A stretch of DNA of 64,000 nt from Alisma plantago-aquatica (lineage: Eukaryota > Streptophyta > Magnoliopsida > Alismatales > Alismataceae), in assembly GCA_963693085.1 (NCBI GenBank), contig OY856410.1:1393300863-1393364862 (forward strand), read 5' to 3'. Shown here piece by piece: positions 55,598 through 64,000 of the stretch. A program made the translations under genes and the position numbers. Under the pieces are notes generated by a model, which was not told where the DNA came from, ran no database searches, and saw only the letters and a list, made by a program, of their open reading frames with translations. Each line of letters opens with the position of its first letter. Within the stretch, counting starts at the first letter, position 1.

Positions 55598-56782
55598 TGT
55601 TGGTATGTATGCCCTGAGAGCCAATCATGGGATGATTGGTGGGATACATTAAGATTGATTTGATGAGCATCAAAGGCAAGCTTCCAATTCTTTCTGGTTC
55701 AGTCATATGAGATAATGATAGAACAAATTGAATGTCTAGAGAATGACAGTACTCAATGACGTATGCTTTATGGTTTAGGACCTGAATGATGAGATCATAC
55801 GGATGCTAAGAGTGTGTACATTCTTATTATGTCCCTAGTCAGATGTCATTGTGGAAGGTAGATAAACAACAATGACACACAAGACTAGATTGTGGTGTTG
55901 GTTGGTGACATAATCTCGTTAGTCATGATATGGAGATATCAAACTAAACACATAGGTACTTGTTAGAGAACAAGTGTACCAAACAGACCCACTGTGAGTT
56001 TGACACATGGAACCATGACATGGTAGGCACAGTCAGTTCTCATAGTGATGGTGGTGAGTGTGATTCTTTGACCTGAAATCACTACACTCAATACATGTCA
56101 TTAGGTACACTTTGACATCATCAAACGCAATCCTGAAACATGGGTTGTTATAACAGTGATGATTGGGTGGCTTTGACACATGGGGCTTTTGAGGGGTGAG
56201 TGATAGATATGGGATTTGTCCCTCCTGAGGGAGTTTAATATCCATGGACACTTGATGAGTAGGATTGAGATAGGCATGTACACGCATGTGTGAATCAGTA
56301 TGTGATATTGATGTCATACATATCTCCTCTAATCTACTCTGAGATCAAGAAAGTGAATGAAAGTTAACAGGATGATTGTTCCATGCCTTGAGTTCATTTG
56401 GGATATCAGAGACAAAGGAATTATACATTCGTTGTAACACCATTCATGAATTGTAGGATTGAAAGTTTTTCTCCAACTTTCTATTTGACTTGGGTAGCAC
56501 TGATGTGCGACTAGGCACCACTCTCTGCTTGTGAAGTCATAAGTGTTATGAACTTTCACTGCCAACGTGAAATGGGCCTACATGGTAACATAGGATTTAA
56601 CCTGGAAGAGGAGTTTATCCACAAACGATGTTTAGATTGATTACTAAAGGAGTTTAGTAGTTCAATTAAACACTCAGTTAATTGACAGCTCAAAATCATA
56701 GCGTTCAAGGTGTTGGACCAAATGATTAAGAGTATCAGATTGATTGGAACTACAATTGACTGATTTGCACAGTCTACTGCCC

Positions 56783-57186
56783 CAACCGATCGGTTCATAG
56801 AGTTGAACCGATCGACTCAGGTTGATGAATCGATTGGCTCAAAGTGGTGAGTTGATTGGCTCATGTGTCAATGAAACGATCGGCTCAATTTTTGAACCGT
56901 TCGATTCCTGTGACCAACCGAGATCGATTGGAAAGTACGAAGACTCTTTTTGCAAATACATATTTGTTTCACTTGTACAAATTTGATTTGGACAAGGACT
57001 AATATTTGATTAGTTGGAAACAAACATGGAAAGTCAATTCGAGTTGGACCAGGACCATGAAACGATCGACTAATGCTTGAACCGATCGACTTAGGTGTCC
57101 CAACTGATCGGTTCAGGTGTGAATCGATCGACTCAGGTCCCCAACCGATCAGTTCATGCTTGAAACGATTGGTTCAGCTGGCGCAG
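56783..57186. repeat. Array of AACCGATCGGTT-type palindromic words
   Basis: About twelve variants of a 14-base word, among them CAACCGATCGGTTCA, GAACCGATCGACTCAG, GAAACGATCGGCTCA, CAACTGATCGGTTCAG and GAAACGATTGGTTCAG, spaced irregularly by 5-30 bases with a gap at 56930-57050. AACCGATCGGTT is a perfect 12-base palindrome. The same array stands in the 3' LTR at 63642-64000. Confidence 0.9.
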
Positions 57187-57274
57187 TTGGTTGTTTTATG
57201 GAAAATCTCGAATCCTTCTCTCCTACTTTAATCCCGCATTGCCCGGGGTAGAGAACCCTGTCCCATGACCCTTC

Positions 57275-57284
57275 TATATATATA
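57275..57284 (+). promoter_or_regulatory. TATA-like box of the copia LTR
   Basis: TATATATATA, 90 bp after the motif array, at the position of TATAAATAG in the LTR at 120-2165. Confidence 0.55.
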
Positions 57285-57811
57285 GGGGTATTTGGGGCTT
57301 CTCAAGTACAACTTAGAACACTAGTTTCTCTAAAAAATTGTCATTCTCTCTAGTTGTGGTAACTGAGAGAGCCCGAGCAAGTGCTACCCGATTAGGGAGG
57401 CACAACGAGGGAAACACAACTACAGAAAGGCAACTGGTTGCAGGAGAGTGTGTCAGTGACTAGTACGCTGATAGGAGTGTACTACTCCTTTCGGTCCCTT
57501 ATGCAACAAGGCGATCGGAGTTCCAGGTGGTCCGTGTGGACTAATACAGAGGCAGGAGACTTATGCTTCTCGGAGGATAGCTGTCAATCCTGACAGTCCC
57601 GGTGTGACCAGGAGCTGCACAGACACCGTCCAAGACCGGAGGTGAAGACCGAACAAGCCGTGAGGTAACGTCGTTGAGCAATCATCGGGACAATGTATTT
57701 CTCTACAAACCATCCTTCCTACTGTATAGACGTTGACACGATTCCTTTATTCTGGGTTTGGGGAAATTTTTTTGTTTCCGCTACCTTCTCTGTCTCCCCT
57801 AAAACCCAACA

Positions 57812-57827
57812 GTGATATCAGAGCCAC
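57812..57827 (+). other. Primer-binding site of the copia element
   Basis: GTGATATCAGAGCCAC directly after the LTR. The usual Met-tRNA site is TGGTATCAGAGC; the GG is changed to GA, so binding would be weaker. Confidence 0.75.
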
Positions 57828-59229
57828 ATCAACTGCTCTATACTTTAGGATTATCAATGTGATCAATTTTGGTTTGTCACCTTTATTTAGTGCATACGAT
57901 GCAAATAAAATTGGCTTTATGCGTGTCCAATCCTAAATCCACAAATCCCAATATACATATATGATATGTAATATGAATGCACTCGATACACGTCGCCCTT
58001 AAACGATTTTTGTGGTGGATGTATAGTGTGGTTATGGCCTATAAACCCTATGTATGTGTGCTTGGTTGAATGTGGTTGCTTGCATCTCGGTCTGCGCATC
58101 GATTCTCTATCTCTTATTCCTGATGTAACTCGAGATAACTCAAGATTTCTTTCCTATCTTTGCTCCTTCCCGAATGTAACTCGGGGTTTCTCAATTCAAA
58201 TGTAAATAGGATAGAACTTTTATTTCCTATTATGTCAAAGAACGGTGGGCAACCTGACGACGAATGAGATGATCGGTTCAAGGCATGAACCAATTAGTTG
58301 GCGTTCCATACGATTGGTTTGAGGAACAAGATGAGCGGGTGGCGGCCATGAGGAGATGCATGACGACCAAACAAACCGATCAGTTGGAGGAGCCAATCGA
58401 TCAGATGGTGGCACCCAAATGACCGGCCTGATGGCGAGCCGATCAATCATGGAGATGAGTTGATCAAACCCAGTAAAAGCAAAGAATAGACTTCATCTTG
58501 TACAGGTTGCATGTGATGTATACCTAGATGACCATGATTCCTCTTGGCTCAAGGAATCACATTAGGATGGCCATAATCATCACTTTTATTGTTTCACATA
58601 TTTTCTGTGGGATTTAGCATGCATATGACATGTACTATATATTGTGGTGATTGGATATGTATATGTACCTATAAAAACCCAATCCCTCATTAAATATTAA
58701 AGTTTTAGATGCCTTCCAAATGTGACACAAGTGAAAAGCTTGATCGGTCAAGTATGGGCACGCCCTAGCATGGTGCACCATCTATCTCATGGAAGCGTGA
58801 AGGATGGATATGTGGGTCTGCCATAGCAGGGTGCATATTCATTATGTTGGCTTTGGGTCAGATTTAACAAGGTGACCTAGATAGGATCTAGAACCTTGAG
58901 GCATGGAGGTGATCATGGCAATGAGTTGTACATGACATCTTTCAAGAATGGCATATGATGCAATTGGCAAAAGTTGCCTACCTGGAAGATCTAAGTTGTG
59001 GGTGACAACCCTAGCTGGTCCATGATTTAGAGGATTTCAGGATCTTGACCCACTAGAAGATTGTATGTTGCAATCTTCTGAATTGATGGCGAGGGCTATC
59101 AATTTGAACAAAAATAGTGGGAGTGATAATTAATTAAAGTCTTAATTATATCATCAACCCTTCAAATCAATCAAATAAGTCAAAATTGAGTTTTGGACTA
59201 AATTGCATATATTTCCTTTTGTAGTACAA
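57828..59229 (+). other. Leader of the copia element, non-coding
   Basis: 1.4 kb without a convincing open frame. At 58248-58465 it carries further copies of the LTR word family (GATCGGTTCAAG, AACCAATTAGTTGG, ACGATTGGTTTGAG, AACCGATCAGTTGG, CCAATCGATCAG), outside the LTR. Gag starts at 59230. Confidence 0.6.
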
Positions 59230-60085
59230 ATGACAACAAACAACAACCACTTTTCATTGCGATTGGTCCTTGAAAATGACAAGCTGAATGGGATTAACTT
59301 CCATGACTGGTTTAGGACATTGAGAATTGTTCTCACTCAAGAGTGAAAGCTCTATGTCCTGGATACTCCAGCTCCAGAGGAACCTGCTCCTACCACACCA
59401 ATGGCAGAAAGGGATGCTTATAAGAAGCATTATGAAGATGCCATTGATGCAAAGTGCTTGATGTTGTGTTCCATGAACCACGAGTTGCAGAGACAACATG
59501 AGAACATGGGTGTCATTGAGATGATTCAGGATCTCAAGAACATGTATGAAGATCAAGCATGACAAGAGAGATATGATGTCTCCAGGGCGTTGTTCAAGTG
59601 TGTCATGACAGAAGGAGATCCAGTTGGTCCACACATGCTCAAAATGATTGGGTATGTGGAGAACCTGATAAGACTGGGATTTCCCCTGAGCCAAGAGTTG
59701 GCTACTGACATGATACTGCAATCATTTCCATAATCCTACAGTCAGTTTGTGATGAACTACAACATGAACAACTTTGATAGGCCATTGACAGAGTTGTTGG
59801 GCATGTTGAGGATAGCCGAGGCACAAATGAAGAAGGACAAGCCTAAATCTATGATGATGATCAAAAACAAGAAAGGCAAGTCTAAGCATAAAGGGCAAGG
59901 GAAAGGCTAAGAAAGGTTCTGATGCTAGCCAACAGCCCAAGTCGTCTTCAACTCTCAAGGCCAAGGGAGGCGTGACCAAGAGAGGCAATTGCCACCATTG
60001 TCAAAAGATAGGACATTGGAAAAGGAATTGTCCACTCTATCTAGAAGAACTAAAGAAGAAGGAGGCGACAGACGTCTCCACCTGA
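59230..60085 (+). pseudogene. Copia gag (UBN2 type) with CCHC knuckle
   Basis: ATG 59230 opens MTTNNNHFSLRLVLENDKL and NFHDWFRTLRIVL, the start of the UBN2/Retrotran_gag_2 family. It continues with KCLMLCSMNHELQRQHENM, ALFKCVMTEGDPVGPHML, LGFPLSQELATDMILQSFP and FDRPLTELLGMLRIAEAQM, then a Lys-rich part and the knuckle CHHCQKIGHWKRNC (all four ligands present), ending EATDVST and a stop at 60083. In-frame stops lie at 59344, 59560 and 59731, and a frameshift near 59900 is needed to reach the knuckle. The stops look like single-base changes, and the rest is well kept. Confidence 0.88.
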
Positions 60086-62438
60086 AGGTGTCATAAAATA
60101 AACTTATAACACTTTTGAGGTATATGATACCAAGATATAAAGTGTAAAGCACCCAATAAATTGGGAAAGTTTTGCCACCATAGATAGGAGTACTTTAGTT
60201 TATTTTCAGCCTTGAAGGCATGTAATAGAGTTATGAACTACTATTTCATATTTGCCAATGGATAGAAACACCTTATTTTTGCATATTGTATGACAATAAT
60301 GGCAATTAATAAAGTTGATGTTTCCTTGTGGCAATATTGCCTTGTTTATCTTGTGGTACTTGGTATGCATAAGATAAAATGATACCTAAAAGTTATTGAT
60401 AACTCAAACAACGAATTAGCATTATCATGAGAAATTCATCTCTAATTTACATATGATGGATAAATATAGACTCTTTTGGTTAGAGAACTAGTAAGAGACA
60501 TGAATCTCTAAGACATGATTAATCAATCTTCACTAGTGGTAGTGGAAGAATGATTATCCTATTAGGTATAATACATGTGATGTACCTATTAGAGTTAATG
60601 CTAGTACTTCAAACAGTGTTGAGAGAAATACCAATATGAATATCATGAAGTGTTCAAGAATATCATAGATGAAGTAAAAATTTGGTAAAGTGTTAATTCT
60701 TGATGAGATAAATGAATGAAATACTTGAACCAAATGTTTGAGATCCTTATGAGTGATTATGATAGTATATCATAGTAAGCTTGTGATTAAGGCATGGTGA
60801 TGTCTAAATCAAGAAGGAGTCATACTCTAAGGAGTTAGAGGATGATTATCAAATAACTAATTTCTTCTTAAATAAAGAATACCCCACACTAATAAAGGAA
60901 ATTAAGAATCACAAGGAGTTATGAGTTCTTATATCCTTGACAGATACACCTCAATTATTTATGTGATGAGTTGATCATGTGATGAATCAACTATCTAGAT
61001 AAATATGAGGAACCAGATTTTGAGTTATGATTTATGACCATTACGTCCTAAATGACTTCCATATGAACCATAAGGTATGACCTTGATGGTAGCACCCATT
61101 GGGATGAAATCCATAAGTGCAAATAAGTCTTAAGAATCAAGACACATGGATGGAATTTTGAGAAGGATGATGCTTGTTGATTGCAACTTAAAGACTAAGA
61201 GATTTGGCATACAGATACTAAAACTGCATTCCTATGAGGAATAAAACAAGGATGTGTATGTGACACAACCTATAAGGTTTATGAATCCATTAATGCAAAT
61301 GAAGTCTATATGTTACAATGGACTAATCAATGTGATTGATTGAGTACAAGCAACTCAGAAATGTGATCTTTACTTTGATGATATAGTCAAAGGGTTTGAC
61401 TGATATGACAAAGATAAAGAAGGGATATGTGATTTAGTGGGAGCGCATTTGCATTCCACATGTTAATGTGGAATGGAAATGTTCTAGAATGGAAATCCAA
61501 AGTGGAAATTATCTTTAGGAAGATAAAGACGTTTCCTATGTAATAGGAATAGAGATCTATAGAGATAGTTCTTGAAAACCACTTGACCTGAAAAGAGAAA
61601 GCATACATTGGCAATCTATACTGAAGGGTTCAGTGTGCACAAATTCAGTGGGAGAAAACTTATACATGTTACATGGAGTTAGTATCCCAAGGCAAAGTGT
61701 CCAATTCTTATGCAGAATGGAAACACTAAGAATAGATAAGGATCTATCATGTATGTAATCATCCCATCATCTTGCATGCATGGACATGGCAAGAACAAAA
61801 TGCATTTATCATCTTGTATGTAGGACATGATAATATGATATCCTCATCCTGATAACTCATATGTGGGACATGACGAGTGGACGTCTGAATAGTTCTAGTA
61901 AAGGTTAATGGAATACCATATGAACTTGATAAGTGCTTGAGAAGTAATAGTTCTATGGAAATAAGGAAGGGTTCACTGTAAAGAGTTACATTGATGCGAA
62001 CTTCCAAAAAGAACAAAAGATTAATCGAAAAATATATATGAGATATATAAAAGTGAATGTTTGTTGATAAATGGAACTGTTCCATTAAAGTTGTTTTAAA
62101 AGGAAAAGCCAAATATCCATGTTTTAGAAAACATTAGTAGATACTATATGGATCTGGAAGTTTATGAGATGAACTTATAGATATTCCAGTCATTGATGAC
62201 TAATAAGGAGTACTTGGTCATGCAATGTGGCTAAAGGTTAGCAAAGGAATACTAGATCGCATATTACGGCAACTCCATCTCATACATGTGACGTAAAGTG
62301 AAGAGATGAGAGACATACAGTTAATACCGACTTTGTCAAGGTGTTGCCATAAATCGCTATGTTAGCAATAGAGCACAGTAACATGTGGGACATGTTTGAA
62401 GATCACTAAGAATATGATTCAAGGGTGATTGGCTCACA
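60086..62438 (+). pseudogene. Nearly erased copia pol
   Basis: No open frame remains, but traces of RT stand in the right order: DTKTAFL (61215; family VKTAFLNG), MCMTQPIRF-like (61253; family VYMTQPxGF), QATQKCD.YFDD (61347), and scattered later pieces. The whole stretch is only 2.35 kb where 3.5 kb or more would be expected, so large parts of protease, integrase and RNase H were deleted. The 117-codon minus-strand ORF at 61759-62112 lies against this and is taken as chance. Confidence 0.55.
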
Positions 62439-62453
62439 GTGCAAGTGGGAGTC
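62439..62453 (+). other. Polypurine tract of the copia element
   Basis: GTGCAAGTGGGAGTC ends directly at the 3' LTR; identical to 105-119 before the LTR at the window start. Confidence 0.8.
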
Positions 62454-64000
62454 TGTTGGTATGTATGCCCTGAGAGCCAATCATGGGATGATTGGTGGGA
62501 TACATTAAGATTGATTTGATGAGCATCAAAGGCAAGCTTCCAATTCTTTCTAGTTCAGTCATATGAGATAATGATAGAACATATTGAATGTCTAGAGAAT
62601 GACATTACTCAATGATGTATGCTTTCAGGTTCAGGACATGAACGATGAGATCATACGGATGCTAAGAGTTTGTACATTCTTATTATGTCCCTAGTCGGAT
62701 GTCATTGTGGAAGGTAGATAGAAAACAATGAAACACAAGACTAGATTGTGGTGTTGGTTGATGACAAAATCTCATTAGTCATGATATGGAGATATCAAAC
62801 CAAACACATAGGTACTTGTTAGAGAATAAGTGTACCAAACAGACCCACTGTGAGTTTGACACATGGAACCTTGACATGGTAGTCACAGTTAGTTCTCACA
62901 GTGATGGTGGTGAGTGTGATTCTTTGACCTGAAATGACTACACTCAACACATGTCATTGGGTACACTTTGACATCATCAAACGCAGTCCTGAAACATGGG
63001 TTGTTATAAAGGTGATGATTGGGTGGCTTTGACACATGGAGATTTTTAGGGGTGAGTGATAGATATGGGATTTGTCCCTCCTGTGGGAGTTTGATATCCA
63101 TGGCCACTTGATGAGTAGGATTGAGATAGGTGTGCACACGCATGTGTGAATCAGTATGTGATATTGATGTCATACATATCTCCTCCAATCTACTCTGAGA
63201 TCAAGAAAGTGAATGAACGTTAACAGGATGACTGTTCCATCCCTTGAGTTCATTTAGGATATCAGAGATAAAGGAATTATACATTCGTTGTAACACCATT
63301 CACGGATTGTAGGATTGAAAGTTGCTCTCCAACTTTCTATTTCACTTGGGTAGCACTAATGTGCGACTAGGCACCACACTTTTCTTGTGAAGTCATAAAT
63401 GTTATGGACTTTCACTGCCAACGTGAAATGGGCCTGCAGGGTCACACACATAGGATTTAACCTGGAAGAGGGGTTTATCCACAAACGATGTTTAGATTGA
63501 TTACTAAAGGATTTTAGTAGTTCAATTAAACACTCAGTTAATTGATAGCTTAAAATCATAGTGTTCAAGGTGTTGGACCAGATGATTAAGAGTATCAGAT
63601 TGATTGGAACTGCAATTGACTGATATGCAAAGTCTACTGCCCCAACTAATTGGCTCATAGGGTTGAACCGATCGGCTCAGGTTGATGAACCGATCGACTA
63701 AAAGTGGTGAGTCGATCAGCTCGTGTGTCAATGAAACGATCGGCTCAATTGTTGAACCGGTCGATTCAAGTGACCAACTGAGATCGTTTGGACAATCAGA
63801 AGACTCTTTTTGCAAATACATATTTGTTTCACTTGTACAAATTTGATTTGGACAAGGACTAATATTTGATTAGTTGGAAACAAACATGGAAAGTCAATTC
63901 AAGTTGGACCAGGACCACGAACCATTCAGATCATGCTTGAACCAATCGGCTCAGGTGTCCCAACCGATCAGTTCAGGTGTGAACCAATCGGCTCAGGTCC
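62454..64000 (+). repeat. 3' LTR of the copia element, cut by the window end
   Basis: Starts TGTTGGTATGTATGCC and follows the 5' LTR to position 57144 of that copy, including most of the palindromic word array. The TATA-like box and the end lie outside. Confidence 0.92.

Larger units (their letters stand above)
55598..57811 (+). repeat. 5' LTR of the copia element (2214 bp)
   Basis: From TGTTGGTATGTATGCCCTGA to AAACCCAACA. The match to 62454-64000 covers 55598 to about 57144. It contains the motif array 56783-57186 and a TATA-like box at 57275. Small open frames on the minus strand (for example 56033-56317) recur at the same place in the other LTR simply because the LTRs are copies. Confidence 0.92.
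55598..64000 (+). mobile_element. Ty1/copia element with decayed interior (3' end outside window)
   Basis: LTR 55598-57811, primer site, long leader, gag, remnant pol, polypurine tract, LTR 62454 to beyond 64000. It inserted into the SIRE-like gag; the left flank is ATGAG. The two LTRs differ by about 10 positions over their first 230 bp by hand count. The interior is only 4.6 kb and no pol domain stays open. It is of the same family as the LTR at 120-2165. Confidence 0.9.

Noticed and set aside
56033..56317. Conserved minus-strand ORF present in both copia LTRs (94 and 99 codons)
   Set aside because: Conservation follows from the LTRs being copies of one sequence; the older LTR at 120-2165 does not keep the frame over its full length, and there are no domain motifs.

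Overview
The window is repeat-dense nuclear DNA of a flowering plant with a large, transposon-rich genome. It shows plant Ty1/copia, Ty3/gypsy (a chromodomain type and an Athila-like type), L1-type LINEs, a tRNA-derived SINE, a Cassandra-type TRIM and a CACTA transposon, all on an AT-rich background. The steeply GC-rich 5' part of a captured cellulose-synthase fragment is typical of monocots, so I lean to a monocot; the species cannot be named from the sequence. I see no intact host gene, no functional rRNA or tRNA gene, and nothing bacterial (operon, RBS, CRISPR).

Layout, left to right. 1-2165: tail and 3' LTR of a copia element. 3198-4009: a Cassandra-like TRIM with 5S rRNA-derived sequence in both LTRs. 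4838-16507: a minus-strand Ty3/gypsy chromovirus with a 3.9-kb LTR, placed against a related LTR fragment. 16508-20615: a poorly preserved, largely non-coding LTR-element relic. 20616-20770: a SINE in a (GTAT)n tract. 20798-33512: a plus-strand LINE split at 22239 by an 8.5-kb CACTA element (22239-30770, TSD ACT). 33513-35459: a second LINE copy of the same family in inverse orientation. 35460-40337: the 3' part of an Athila-like element with its LTR. 40338-42227: probably another LTR on the minus strand. 42228 to about 48760: a minus-strand LINE of another subfamily, interrupted by a solo LTR with a perfect 5-bp TSD (46228-48077). 48761-54100: poorly assignable repeat sequence. 54110-55597: a SIRE-like copia gag remnant. 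55598-64000: a copia element with 2.2-kb LTRs, a broken gag and a nearly erased pol; its 3' LTR runs off the window.

The most interesting object is the CACTA element. It shows no recognisable transposase, but carries pieces of at least two unrelated host genes with intron traces: the N-terminal part of a secondary-wall-type cellulose synthase (plus strand) and the region just before and into the kinase domain of an EDR1/CTR1-like Raf-type MAPKKK (minus strand). It also holds a copia relic and a pair of in-frame spliceable exons I cannot identify, so it behaves like a Pack-CACTA. A second theme is that several unrelated LTR families carry their own array of short, often palindromic words upstream of a TATA-like box: AACCGATCGGTT in the copia LTRs, an ACCTCG...CGAGGT 58-bp tandem repeat in the solo LTR, and CGCGACC-rich sequence in the Athila-like LTR. 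All coding sequence here is broken by stops, frameshifts, deletions or insertions, so the annotation is one of relics and their nesting order. All family assignments are from motif recognition by eye, without database search.
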